The notes below the pieces were generated by a model, which had not been told where the DNA came from, made no database searches, and was given only the letters and a program-made list of their open reading frames with translations. From Mycolicibacterium palauense (GTDB lineage: Bacteria > Actinomycetota > Actinomycetes > Mycobacteriales > Mycobacteriaceae), in assembly GCF_002592005.1 (NCBI RefSeq), contig NZ_NVQF01000017.1, positions 23,778 to 87,777 on the forward strand: DNA of 64,000 bases. Direction: 5' to 3'. Positions 29,796-38,298 of this stretch are shown one piece after another. The position numbers and the translations under genes are program-made. The stretch's first letter is position 1; the number at the start of each line of letters is the position of its first letter.

Positions 29796-31034
29796 TCAGG
29801 ACCCGGCGCGGGCCGGGGTGGGCCAGGGCCCCAGGCTCACCGATCCGGTGACCTGGAGACCGTAGGCGGCCAACCCGATCCGCTCGACCGGACTGTCCGT
29901 CAACAGGCGCATGGCCCGCACACCGAGATCGGCCAGCATCTGCGCCCCGATGCCATGATCGGTGACCTCCGAGGATGGACACCGCGGCGACGGCGCCGCC
30001 GCCCCGGCATGCGGCACCCGGCCGCCCTGCCGCGGGTAGCCGCGCACCAGCCCCAGGGTGCGGGCCTGCTGACCGCGCAGGTAGATCACCGCACCGCGGC
30101 CCTCGCCGGCCACCATCCGCAGGGCTCGATGGAGCCGGGGCCCGCAGTCGCAGCCCACCGAACCGAGGGCGTTTCCGATCACGCACTCCGGATGCAGCCG
30201 CACCAGCGGTGGCGCACCGTCCGTCCCGGCACCCGCCGCGGTGGGGTCTCCCATCACCAACGCGATGTGCTCGCCACCGTCGAGCAGCGACCGGAACCCG
30301 TGCGCCCGGAATTCGCCGTAGCGGGTCGGCAGCCGGGTGGAGGCCCTCAGCTCCACGAGCCGCTCGCAGCGTTGTCGGTGAGCGATCAGGTCGGCCACCG
30401 TCACCACGACCAGGCCGTGGGTGGCGGCGAAACGGCGAAGCCGGTCCCCGCGCAGGACCACCCCGTCCCCGTCGACGAGCCCGCCGGTCACCGCCACCGG
30501 GGCCAGTCCGGACAGCCGCGTCATGTCGACGGCCGCCTCGGCGTGACCGGCGCGACGCAGAACGCCGCCCTCGGCGGTTCGCAGCGGAAACACGTGCCCG
30601 GGCCGGCTCAGCTCCGCGGGCCCGGTCTCGGGATCGGCGAGCACCGAGATCGTCCGCGCCCGGTCGGCCGCGGAGATCCCGCTGGTGGTCCCGGTCCGGG
30701 CGGTCACCGACACCGCGAAGTCGACACCCCCACGGTCCTCGGTGACGGCGACCATCGGCGGCAGCAGCAGGCGGTCGAGGTCACCGGCCGGCATGGGGAC
30801 ACACAGGATCCCGCTGGTATGGGCCAGCATGAATGTGACGTTGCGCGGGGTCGCATGCGCTGCGGCCAGGACGAGATCCGGCGCGGCGCCGGAGTCCTCG
30901 GCATCGGCCAGCACGACCATCTCGCCGGCGCCCAGCCGGTCGATCGCGGTCTCCACCGCGCGCCCGGCCGAGCCGGAGCCCCCGGGCCGATCACCGGGCC
31001 GGTCACCGCGTGGACCACCGGGACAGGCGTTCAT
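29796..31034 (-). CDS. RibBA-like protein with degenerate DHBP synthase and GTP cyclohydrolase II domains
   Basis: 412 residues with the RibBA layout: RibB-like half (about 28-235) and GTP cyclohydrolase II-like half (about 238-405). Key residues are changed. RibB: the acidic loop DDEDRENEGD is DAEDSGAAPD, so both metal-binding Glu are lost, and the later catalytic Glu (CELTNDDG in E. coli) is GGLVDGDG; GHAEA keeps its His. GCH II: the zinc cysteines remain (HPECVIG, CDCGPRL), but RQEGRGIGL is RGQQARTLGL, the Arg before Y/HGIGAQ is Thr, and TNNPxK is TDSPVE. A pseudoenzyme, regulator or altered enzyme is likely. The ATG overlaps the MFS stop (ATGA). Confidence 0.8.
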   Translation of the reverse strand: MNACPGGPRGDRPGDRPGGSGSAGRAVETAIDRLGAGEMVVLADAEDSGAAPDLVLAAAHATPRNVTFMLAHTSGILCVPMPAGDLDRLLLPPMVAVTEDRGGVDFAVSVTARTGTTSGISAADRARTISVLADPETGPAELSRPGHVFPLRTAEGGVLRRAGHAEAAVDMTRLSGLAPVAVTGGLVDGDGVVLRGDRLRRFAATHGLVVVTVADLIAHRQRCERLVELRASTRLPTRYGEFRAHGFRSLLDGGEHIALVMGDPTAAGAGTDGAPPLVRLHPECVIGNALGSVGCDCGPRLHRALRMVAGEGRGAVIYLRGQQARTLGLVRGYPRQGGRVPHAGAAAPSPRCPSSEVTDHGIGAQMLADLGVRAMRLLTDSPVERIGLAAYGLQVTGSVSLGPWPTPARAGS

Positions 31035-32260
31035 CGGCATTCCTCGGGAGCCGGCACACCCACCGCGTGGACACGCGCTGGCCGCAGGCCGCGGGCGGCC
31101 AGCAGCACACCCCCGGTGACGGCCGCCACCGCGGCCCCGGCCAGCAGGGCGACGCGGGTGCCCGAGACGTCGGCCAGCAGCCCGATCACCGGGTTGCCGA
31201 GGGCCCCCGTGCACAGGAAGACGATCGAGAGCAGCGCGGACACCCGGCCCCGCATCGCCGGCTCGGCGGCCACCTGGACCTGGGCGCTGGCCACGGTGAC
31301 GATCATCATCACCAGCACCCCCACCAGGGCGGCGGCCACGGTGGCGGTTACCAGGGTCGGGGACAACGCCAGGGCGGTGTTGGCCACCCCGAAGGCGACC
31401 GCGAGCCAGTTCAGCGCCCGCGTCGAGCCGAACACCGGTCGCGCGCTGAGCACGGAGCCCACCACCGAGCCGACGCCGAGGGCGGCGAACAACACGGTGT
31501 AGGTCCCCTCGTCACCGGCAAGCTCACGCTGGGCGAACAGCGGCAGCAGCACCTGGTGTGCCCCCGTGCTGAACAGCCCGAGCGCGGTGAGCAGCACCAG
31601 CGGCGAGCGGATCGCCGGGGTGCGGGCGACGTAGGCCAGGCCCTGCCGCAACTGCCCGGGTTCCCGCGGCACCCGCACCCAGGGACGCAGATCCGGGCGC
31701 CGGATGCGCAGCAGCAGCGCCAGCTGCGGCACGAAGGTGACCGCGCTGAGGGCGAAACACCAGCTCATTCCCGCGGTGGTGATCACGAACGCGGTCAGCG
31801 CCGGGGTCAGCAGTTTCGCCACGGTCATCACCGTGGCGTTGAGCGCGACCGCGGCCGGCAGGACCTCGTCGGGCACCAGGTCGGCGACGAACGCACGCCG
31901 GGGCGGGTTCTCCAGCGCGGTGATCACCCCGCCTGCGGCGGACAGCAGCAGCACCACCCACGAGCTGGCCGCCCCGACCGCCACCGCCACCGCGAACACG
32001 ACCGCCACGAGGCCGTTGAACACGCCGACGACCAGCAGCAGCGTGAGCCGGTGGAACCGGTCGGCCAGCACACCCGCCCACGGGCCCAGCACCAGCATCG
32101 GCGCGAACTGGGCCAGCGCGACCAGCCCCACCAGCAACCCCGAATCCGTCAGCTGCAGAACCAGCAGCCCCGCGGCGACCATCCGGGTCCAGTTGCCCAG
32201 CTGGACGATGAGCTGGCTCGCCAGAAACAGGCGCATGTTCGGGATCGCGAGCGGTCGCAT
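31031..32260 (-). CDS. MFS permease, EntS-like (MFS_3)
   Basis: About 409 residues with 12 hydrophobic segments. RLFLASQLIVQLGNWTRMVAAGLLVLQLT (helix 1), GPWAGVLADRFHRLTLLL (motif A) and ENPPRRAFVADLVPDEVL are typical of the EntS/macrolide-efflux-like group. Probable exporter. Start ATG 32260 places helix 1 near the N-terminus; the frame is open further upstream. Coupled to the RibBA-like gene, so export and that protein share a transcript. Divergent from the ABC importer operon. Confidence 0.87.
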   Translation of the reverse strand: MRPLAIPNMRLFLASQLIVQLGNWTRMVAAGLLVLQLTDSGLLVGLVALAQFAPMLVLGPWAGVLADRFHRLTLLLVVGVFNGLVAVVFAVAVAVGAASSWVVLLLSAAGGVITALENPPRRAFVADLVPDEVLPAAVALNATVMTVAKLLTPALTAFVITTAGMSWCFALSAVTFVPQLALLLRIRRPDLRPWVRVPREPGQLRQGLAYVARTPAIRSPLVLLTALGLFSTGAHQVLLPLFAQRELAGDEGTYTVLFAALGVGSVVGSVLSARPVFGSTRALNWLAVAFGVANTALALSPTLVTATVAAALVGVLVMMIVTVASAQVQVAAEPAMRGRVSALLSIVFLCTGALGNPVIGLLADVSGTRVALLAGAAVAAVTGGVLLAARGLRPARVHAVGVPAPEECR

Positions 32261-32555
32261 GGCCGCAGACGCTGCTCTCCGATCGTTTCGGGGAGATTTC
32301 CGGAATCGGGCCGCGACGTTGCGCCGCCGGCCCACTGTGTCGCTGCCCACTCCGCCTGCACCGATACCCCGCGCACGGCCGATTCCGCCTCACCGCAAAA
32401 CCACGTCCGCGGCACGCTGACCTGCACGAAGACCCTATCGACAGGCATCTATCGGGGAACCACCTGGTCAGTGCGGCGGCCGACCGGCGCAACCGGCAGG
32501 CAACGGACCGTTGATATCGGCGAAATAGCCCACGGCCAGACTCTGCTCGGTGCAG
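32261..32555. promoter_or_regulatory. Divergent regulatory region between the MFS gene and the ABC importer operon
   Basis: 295 bp without a gene. Contains the 8-bp palindrome TTCCGGAA (32298-32305), a CTATCG direct repeat with the 11-mer TATCGACAGGC at 32436-32446 that also occurs upstream of the flavin reductase pair, and AT-rich stretches near 32510-32530. It must hold promoters for both directions; precise boxes are not certain. Confidence 0.4.
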
Positions 32556-33629
32556 ATGACCACACGGACCGATCCGCTGACCGACGATCCGGTATCTCGA
32601 ACTGCCGCGGCGGCCACCCCCGACGGCGACTCCCCGCAGCCGTTGCTGGAGGTACGCGGGCTGACCGTCCACTTCGGGCTCGCCCACGCACAGTTCACCG
32701 CGGTCGACGACGTCGCGATAGCCCTGCGCCCCGGCGAACGCGCGGCGCTGATCGGCGAGTCCGGATCGGGCAAGTCCACCACGTGCCTGGCGATCGCCGG
32801 CTACCTCACCTACACCGACGCCATCGTGGCCGCCGACCGGCTGGCCTTCGACGGCCGTGCCATGACGCCGGGGGCCTCCCGGCTGCCCCGCCGGGTTCCG
32901 GGCATCTCGATGGTGTTCCAGGACGCGATGACCTCGCTGGACCCGGTGTGGACGGCGGGCAGCCAGCTGCGCGCCGTCGTCCGGGCCAGTGGCGTGCCCC
33001 GCAAACAGGTCGAGGAGGTGTCGCGGCAGTGGCTCACCCGGGTCGGCCTCACCGACGTCGACCGGGTGATGCGCAACCGGCCCTACGAACTCTCCGGTGG
33101 CATGCGCCAGCGGGTCATGCTCGCGATCGCGCTGGCCGGGAAGCCCAAGCTGCTGATCGCCGACGAACCCACGAGTGCGCTGGACTCCTCGCTGGCCCGC
33201 GAGATGATGGAACTGCTGCTGAACCTCACGCAGGAGAGCGGCGCCGCGCTGCTGATCGTCAGCCACGACATCCGGATGGCCCAGGAGTACTGCGACCGGG
33301 TCTTCGTGATGTACGGCGGCCGGATCATCGAGGAGGGCCCCTCCGAAGAGCTGCGGCACGCACCCGCCCATCCCTACACCCGGGGTCTGCTCAACAGCAT
33401 CCCCACCATGGAGAACATCGACCTCGACGAGCTGCCGACGATCCCCCCGCCAGCCCCCGGGCCGGTCGGCGGATGCTCCTTCCGGCCCCGCTGCACGCGG
33501 GCGAGCTCCGAGTGCGCGGCGGTCCCGGAACGCACGCCCGTCGACCTCGGCCACATCGTGCGCTGCCACCACCCGCACCCCGCCTCCGAGCCCCTGGTCG
33601 CCGGGCACGTCACCGGGTGCCCGGCGTGA
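32556..33629 (+). CDS. Dipeptide-type ABC importer ATPase (DppD-like)
   Basis: 357 residues. Walker A GESGSGKST, signature ELSGGMRQRV, Walker B LLIADEPTSALD, H-loop VSHDIRMA. The C-terminus carries the oligo/dipeptide ATPase extension HPYTRGLLNSIP and a cysteine cluster (GGCSFRPRCTRASSEC...VRCHH) of the DppD type that can bind an iron-sulfur cluster. Energises uptake with the DppF-like partner. Starts at ATG 32556 or GTG 32550. The stop overlaps the GTG of the next gene (GTGA). First gene of a six-gene coupled run through the SBP-like gene. Confidence 0.92.
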   Translation: MTTRTDPLTDDPVSRTAAAATPDGDSPQPLLEVRGLTVHFGLAHAQFTAVDDVAIALRPGERAALIGESGSGKSTTCLAIAGYLTYTDAIVAADRLAFDGRAMTPGASRLPRRVPGISMVFQDAMTSLDPVWTAGSQLRAVVRASGVPRKQVEEVSRQWLTRVGLTDVDRVMRNRPYELSGGMRQRVMLAIALAGKPKLLIADEPTSALDSSLAREMMELLLNLTQESGAALLIVSHDIRMAQEYCDRVFVMYGGRIIEEGPSEELRHAPAHPYTRGLLNSIPTMENIDLDELPTIPPPAPGPVGGCSFRPRCTRASSECAAVPERTPVDLGHIVRCHHPHPASEPLVAGHVTGCPA

Positions 33630-34516
33630 CCACCGGGGTGACGCTCGAGCGGCCCGTCCCCGTCGAGCCCGACGGCGTGCGCATCGTCGTCGACCACGTG
33701 ACCAAGACCTTCGGTGCGGGCCGCACGGCGCGCACCACGGCGGTCGACGACGTGTCCCTGGCGTTCGATCCCGGCGCGCGGGTCGGGATCGTCGGCGAGT
33801 CCGGTTCGGGCAAGTCGACGCTGGGACGGATGATCGTCGGCCTGGAACGGCCGAGCAGCGGCGCGGTTGAGGTGGGCGGGCTGCGCACGGATGCGATGAC
33901 CCGGCCGCAGGTCCTGGCGTTTCGCCGGCAGGTGCAGCAGGTCGCCCAGGACACCTCCTCGTCCTTCGACCCGCGGCTGCGGCTGCGCGAGGCGCTGCGC
34001 GCACCCACGATGACACTGCTGGGCCTGGACCGGCGTGCCGCCGATGCACGCGCCGACGAGGTGCTCGAGGCGCTGCACCTGCCGGCGCGGTTGGCCGAAC
34101 GGCTGCCCCGGGAGGTCTCCGGCGGGCAGCGCCAGCGGTTCGCGCTGGCCCGTGCGCTCGTCGTCCGGCCGCGGTGGCTGGTGTGCGACGAGGCGGTCTC
34201 CGCGCTCGATGTGTCGGTCCAGGGCACGATCCTCAACCTGGTCAAGAGCTACTGCCGCACCGACGGGGCCGGGGTGGTCTTCATCTCCCACGGTCTTCCC
34301 GCGGTCGCCTTCCTCGCCGAGCACCTGGTGGTGATGTATCGCGGCAGGATCGTCGAGCAGGGCCCGACCGCGCGGGTCGTGAGCGATCCGCAGCACCCCT
34401 ACACCGCCCGACTGCTGGCCGCACACCGCGGCGGCGACGCCCACAGCGGTGCCGGTGATCCGGCGCCCCGGGAGGCGTGCGGCGGGCCCGATCGCAGCGG
34501 AGACCGCCGTGGATGA
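33626..34516 (+). CDS. Dipeptide-type ABC importer ATPase (DppF-like)
   Basis: 296 residues. Walker A GESGSGKST, QVAQDTSSSFDPRLRLREAL (Q-loop), signature EVSGGQRQRF, Walker B LVCDEAVSALD, H-loop ISHGLPAV, and the C-terminal HPYTARLLAAH motif of peptide/nickel importers. The H-loop His is followed by Gly rather than the usual Asp. Coupled upstream by GTGA. The permease start GTG lies 8 nt inside its 3' end. Confidence 0.92.
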   Translation: MTTGVTLERPVPVEPDGVRIVVDHVTKTFGAGRTARTTAVDDVSLAFDPGARVGIVGESGSGKSTLGRMIVGLERPSSGAVEVGGLRTDAMTRPQVLAFRRQVQQVAQDTSSSFDPRLRLREALRAPTMTLLGLDRRAADARADEVLEALHLPARLAERLPREVSGGQRQRFALARALVVRPRWLVCDEAVSALDVSVQGTILNLVKSYCRTDGAGVVFISHGLPAVAFLAEHLVVMYRGRIVEQGPTARVVSDPQHPYTARLLAAHRGGDAHSGAGDPAPREACGGPDRSGDRRG

Positions 34517-35555
34517 TCTGGTCCGGCGCCACCGCTGGTGGATGATGCGGGTGGCGGTCCTGCCCCTGCACGTCCTCGTGTTCGCGGTGGCGATCTTCTT
34601 TCTGGTCCGCGCGGTGCCCGGCGACCCGGTCGTCACGATGACCGGGGGCCAGATCACCCCGGAGCAGCTCGCCGCCGCGCGGGCGAGCCTCGGACTCGAC
34701 GGCAGCATCGTGAGCCAGCTCGGCCATTTCCTGTCCAACCTGGTGCACCTGGATCTCGGTGAGTCGATCGTGTCCGGCCGATCTGTGTGGGAGGAGGTCG
34801 CCACACGGCTGCCGGCCACGCTGGAGCTCGTCGTGCTGGGCCTGCTGGCCTCGGCGTTGTTCACCCTGGGCGGCGCCTACCTGGTGGTGATGCGGCCGCG
34901 CAATCCGGTCTCGCGGGTGCTGTCCTGGTATGCCCGGGTCGCCGGCGCCATCCCCGAGTTCACCATCGGAATCGCCTTCATCTTCGTGTTCTACGCGACG
35001 CTGCGGTGGGCGCCCGCCCCGATCGGGCGGTTCGGAATCGCCTACTCCGCCCCCGAGCCCATCACCGGCTTCCCGCTGCTGGATGCGGTATTGCAGGGGG
35101 ACTGGGCAATCGCCGGGTCCATGGTCCAGCACCTGGTGCTGCCGATCATGGTGATGACGCTGGGCCACTCGGGCACCCTGCTCAAGCTGCTGATCAGCGC
35201 GCTCGACGAGGCGATCGACGCCCCGGCGACGCTGTTCCGGATCGCCAGCGGCGCGCCCCGATGGCTGGTGATCCTCAGCGTGTACCGCCGGGCGCTGCCC
35301 GCCACCGCCACGATGTTCGGGCTGATGTTCGGCAGCCTGATCGGCGGTGCCGTGGTGCTCGAGCAGCTGTTCGGGCTCGGCGGGATGGGCCAGTTCGCGG
35401 TGGACGCCGTGAACACCTCCGACATCACCGCCATCCAGGGTTTCCTCGTGGTGATGGTGGCCATTTCCCTTGTCGTCTTCATGTTGATGGACGTGATAAC
35501 CATGTCGCTCGATCCCCGCCGCCGCTCCGGTGCACGCCTGGCGGACGCCGCATGA
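34509..35555 (+). CDS. Dipeptide-type ABC importer permease (DppB-like)
   Basis: About 348 residues with six membrane helices. FFLVRAVPGDPV (N-terminal helix), DLGESIVSGRSVWEEVATRLPATLEL, GHSGTLLKLLISALDEAI (EAA-like loop) and EQLFGLGGMGQFAVDAV are standard BPD_transp_1 segments. GTG 34509 is chosen, overlapping the ATPase gene; an earlier in-frame GTG at 34449 would add 20 residues. ATGA overlap with the next permease. Confidence 0.92.
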   Translation: MDDLVRRHRWWMMRVAVLPLHVLVFAVAIFFLVRAVPGDPVVTMTGGQITPEQLAAARASLGLDGSIVSQLGHFLSNLVHLDLGESIVSGRSVWEEVATRLPATLELVVLGLLASALFTLGGAYLVVMRPRNPVSRVLSWYARVAGAIPEFTIGIAFIFVFYATLRWAPAPIGRFGIAYSAPEPITGFPLLDAVLQGDWAIAGSMVQHLVLPIMVMTLGHSGTLLKLLISALDEAIDAPATLFRIASGAPRWLVILSVYRRALPATATMFGLMFGSLIGGAVVLEQLFGLGGMGQFAVDAVNTSDITAIQGFLVVMVAISLVVFMLMDVITMSLDPRRRSGARLADAA

Positions 35556-36442
35556 CCGCGACGTACTCCGCCCCTTCGGCCCCGTCGGCGCCCTCGTCAT
35601 CGCCGGCGCCGGCCCGCGGGCGACGGTGGCCCGTGGTCCTGCGCGAGAACCTGGCGGTGATGCCGCTCGTCGCGGTCGTCGCGATCGCGGTCGCGGGACC
35701 GTTCCTCGTCCCGTTCGACCCGGAAGCGGTGGTGGGGCCGCCGACCCGGCCGCCGGACGGCACCTACTGGTTCGGGACGGATTCCGTGGGCCTGGACGTG
35801 TTCTCCCGAACCATCGCCGCGGCCCATCTCGACCTGGCGATCGCAGCCGCCGTGATGGTGCTCAGCACGACGATCGGGATCGTCGTGGGGCTGCTGATCG
35901 GGATGAACGAGGCCGACACCAGGCTGGTCGGGGGTGGCGCCCGCGGGGCGGCGCGTTTCATGGACCTGCTGCAGGCGCTGCCGGCCGTGGTGATCGGGCT
36001 CGTGGTGGTGTCGCTGTTCGGCGCGGGGATCACCACCATCGTCGTCGCGTTGACCGTCGTCCTGCTGCCGACACAGGTCCGGCTGGTACGCACCGAAGTG
36101 CTGCGGGTCCGTTCGGAGGCCTATCTGGACGCGGCCCGCATGGCCGGGCTCAGCGAGCGCAGGCTCACCATCCGCCACGTGCTGCCGAACTCGTCGTGGC
36201 CGGCGCTGGAGAACGCCTCGGTGCTGTTCGGGATCGCGATCACCCTGACCGCCACGCTGGGGTTCCTCGGCGTCGGCATCCCGCAGCCGACCCCGGAGTG
36301 GGGCTCGATGATCGCCCGGGGAGCCTCCGACGCCTCCGTCGGCCGCTGGTGGCCGGCGCTGTTCCCGGCGCTGGCCCTGGTGTTCACCGTCGCCTCGGTG
36401 GCGGTCGCGATGCGCAGCGTGCTGCACAGGCGGCGCCGATGA
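35552..36442 (+). CDS. Dipeptide-type ABC importer permease (DppC-like)
   Basis: 296 residues. N-terminal Ala/Pro/Ser-rich cytoplasmic tail, then helix 1 and the DppC-type WFGTDSVGLDVFSRTIAAAHLDL segment, the EAA loop EAYLDAARMAGLSERRLTIRHVLPNS, and LGVGIPQPTPEWGSMIARG near the end. Second half of the permease dimer. Coupled to DppB-like upstream and to the GntR regulator downstream, both by ATGA. Confidence 0.92.
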   Translation: MTATYSAPSAPSAPSSSPAPARGRRWPVVLRENLAVMPLVAVVAIAVAGPFLVPFDPEAVVGPPTRPPDGTYWFGTDSVGLDVFSRTIAAAHLDLAIAAAVMVLSTTIGIVVGLLIGMNEADTRLVGGGARGAARFMDLLQALPAVVIGLVVVSLFGAGITTIVVALTVVLLPTQVRLVRTEVLRVRSEAYLDAARMAGLSERRLTIRHVLPNSSWPALENASVLFGIAITLTATLGFLGVGIPQPTPEWGSMIARGASDASVGRWWPALFPALALVFTVASVAVAMRSVLHRRRR

Positions 36443-37233
36443 ACCACGCCGACGAAGCACGCTTCCGCAGTCAGCGCCGGGCGAACTCGGCCCGGCGCAG
36501 GCTGCAGACCCAGACCCGCCGTGCCTACCTGCTGCTGCGCTCCGGCATCCGCTCCGGGGCCTACCAGCCCGAGGAGGTGCTGGTCGAGGACCAGCTCATC
36601 GAGCTGCTGGCGACGAGCCGCAACGCGGTCCGCCAGGCCCTGCAGATGCTGGCCGAGGAGGGCCTCGTCGACCGCAGCCCGCGACGCGGCACGAGCGTGT
36701 CGAACAGCCTGAACCTGGCGCTCGACCAACGCCGGCGCCCGGCTGCCGGCGGGCTGTCCACCGAGCTGTCCTGGCGGGGCGCCGACGTGGAGGCCACCAA
36801 GGTGGAGAGCCGCACCGTGCCGTGCACCTCGCACATCCAGACGCGGCTCGCGCTGCTGCCGGGCGACCTGGTGCGCATGGACGAGTACCTGGTGACCGCC
36901 GACGGCGAGCCGGTGGCCGTGCGCGTCGGCTACATCCCCGCCGACATCACGGCCGGCGACTACACGCCGGTGCCCCGGCACCGCTCGGTGATCTTCGAGC
37001 GGCGTTTCAAGGCGGCCTTCGGGCGCAGCGAGGACTCCATCGAGGCGGTGGCCTGCGAGGAGCGCACCGCCAGGCTCCTCGGGGTGAAGGAGGGTTCGCC
37101 GATCCTCCTGGTGGAGACACTGTCCGTCGACGCCGAGGACGTTCCCCGCGAGCTGAGCTACAACTACAACCGCGGTGACCGTGTCTCGATCCTCACCTCG
37201 GCGCTGGCTCCCGACTCGGCGGGGCTGGAGTGA
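36439..37233 (+). CDS. GntR-family regulator, HutC/UTRA subfamily
   Basis: 264 residues. A basic N-terminal stretch leads into the winged helix (LLLRSGIRSGAYQPEEVLVEDQLIELLATSRNAVRQALQMLAEEGLVDRSPRRGTSV, about 32-90), followed by a UTRA effector domain (about 105-255; GDLVRMDEYLVTADGEPVAVRVGYIP). UTRA proteins bind small molecules, usually the substrate of the adjacent pathway. Being inside the importer operon, it probably controls that operon and the monooxygenase promoter. ATGA and GTGA overlaps tie it to the genes on each side. Confidence 0.92.
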   Translation: MNHADEARFRSQRRANSARRRLQTQTRRAYLLLRSGIRSGAYQPEEVLVEDQLIELLATSRNAVRQALQMLAEEGLVDRSPRRGTSVSNSLNLALDQRRRPAAGGLSTELSWRGADVEATKVESRTVPCTSHIQTRLALLPGDLVRMDEYLVTADGEPVAVRVGYIPADITAGDYTPVPRHRSVIFERRFKAAFGRSEDSIEAVACEERTARLLGVKEGSPILLVETLSVDAEDVPRELSYNYNRGDRVSILTSALAPDSAGLE

Positions 37234-37970
37234 CGGCCGGGGCCGCGGCCCTCGCACCGACCGGCACCCTGCGGGTCGCGCTGAACGTCAGCAACACCCT
37301 GCTGGTCGAGCGCGACGGGGACGGCGGCTGGGCGGGCATCGCCCCGGGGGTGGCCCGGCTGCTCGCCGCCGAGCTCGGGATCGCCTGCGAGTTCGCGCCC
37401 TACCCGCTGCCGACCGACATCGCCGCGGACACGCGGTGGGACGTGGCACTGATCGCGGTCGATCCCGGCCGGGCCGCGGACTTCGCGTTCGGCCCGCCGT
37501 ATGCCCGGATCGACGCGACGCTGCTGGTGCGCGCGGGTCACACCGCGCAGAGCTGGCGGGACCTGGATGTTCCCGGGCGCACGATCGCCGCACCTCGGGG
37601 CAGCGCGTTCGGGCTGTGGCTGCAACGGCACGTCGAGCATGCCGAGCTGCGCCTGGAACCGGGCGCAGGTGCCTTCCGGGCATTCGTCGACGAGGAGCTC
37701 GACGCGTTCGCCGGGCTGCGCCCGGCGCTGGGCAGCGCCCTGCGCCGGGTCCCGGGTTCCCGGCTGCTCGACGATTCCTTCACGGCCGTCCAGCAGGGCA
37801 TCGCCGTGCGCACACCGCCGGCGCCAGGGGCGCTGGAGCTGCTGGATCGTTTCGTCGATTCCGCCCTGGCAAGCGGCGCAATCGCCCGGCTCGTCGAGCA
37901 GTATCCGGCGGAGGGCCTTGCGGCCATGTCGCATTCGGCGGCGACGAACGGCGCGTCCCCACCGACCTAG
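37230..37970 (+). CDS. Family 3 solute-binding-like protein lacking a signal peptide
   Basis: 246 residues of the PBPe/SBP_bac_3 fold: GTLRVALNVSNTLLVERDGDGGWAGIAPGVARLLAAELGI, WDVALIAVDPGRAADFAFGPPYARIDATLLV, then a C-terminal lobe. No hydrophobic signal sequence or lipobox precedes the fold; it starts directly at GTG overlapping the GntR stop. It is thus predicted cytoplasmic, unlike true importer receptors. It might sequester or present the imported ligand, or act as an enzyme. The importer has a normal lipoprotein receptor further downstream. Confidence 0.78.
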   Translation: MTAGAAALAPTGTLRVALNVSNTLLVERDGDGGWAGIAPGVARLLAAELGIACEFAPYPLPTDIAADTRWDVALIAVDPGRAADFAFGPPYARIDATLLVRAGHTAQSWRDLDVPGRTIAAPRGSAFGLWLQRHVEHAELRLEPGAGAFRAFVDEELDAFAGLRPALGSALRRVPGSRLLDDSFTAVQQGIAVRTPPAPGALELLDRFVDSALASGAIARLVEQYPAEGLAAMSHSAATNGASPPT

Positions 37971-38298
37971 ACGGCACACCGGCCGAATACCGGACCTCAC
38001 ATGTGACCGAAAGCGCTTCGGATGCTGCGCAAGAGACAATTCGTCTTCTGACAATGTGTGCACTGCAGTTATTTTCATTCACACATGCGTCCTCACATAC
38101 GGCGACACGGCCGTTCCTCCGCGACCGAATCTGCGGCGGAACGGGTTTCGGGGTTCGCGACATCCCGCCATCACAAACGGCGTAACCGCGACGACATCGC
38201 CACCACATCTGCGTGGTACAGACTTCTCGGTGACGGATCGGCGCAGTGCAAGACCGCCGACCGCAGAGCGTAAAACACGAGCGAGCAAGGAGTGCAAG
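37971..38298 (+). promoter_or_regulatory. Promoter/operator region upstream of the monooxygenase
   Basis: 328 bp without a gene and visibly less GC-rich than its surroundings, especially 38040-38100. Perfect palindromes TCACATGTGA (37997-38006) and AAGCGCTT (38011-38018) lie close together. ATGTGTG (about 38053) and CACACAT (about 38090) form a wider inverted pair. These are candidate sites for the GntR/UTRA regulator. A strong Shine-Dalgarno AAGGAG lies 6 nt before the GTG of the next gene. Confidence 0.5.
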
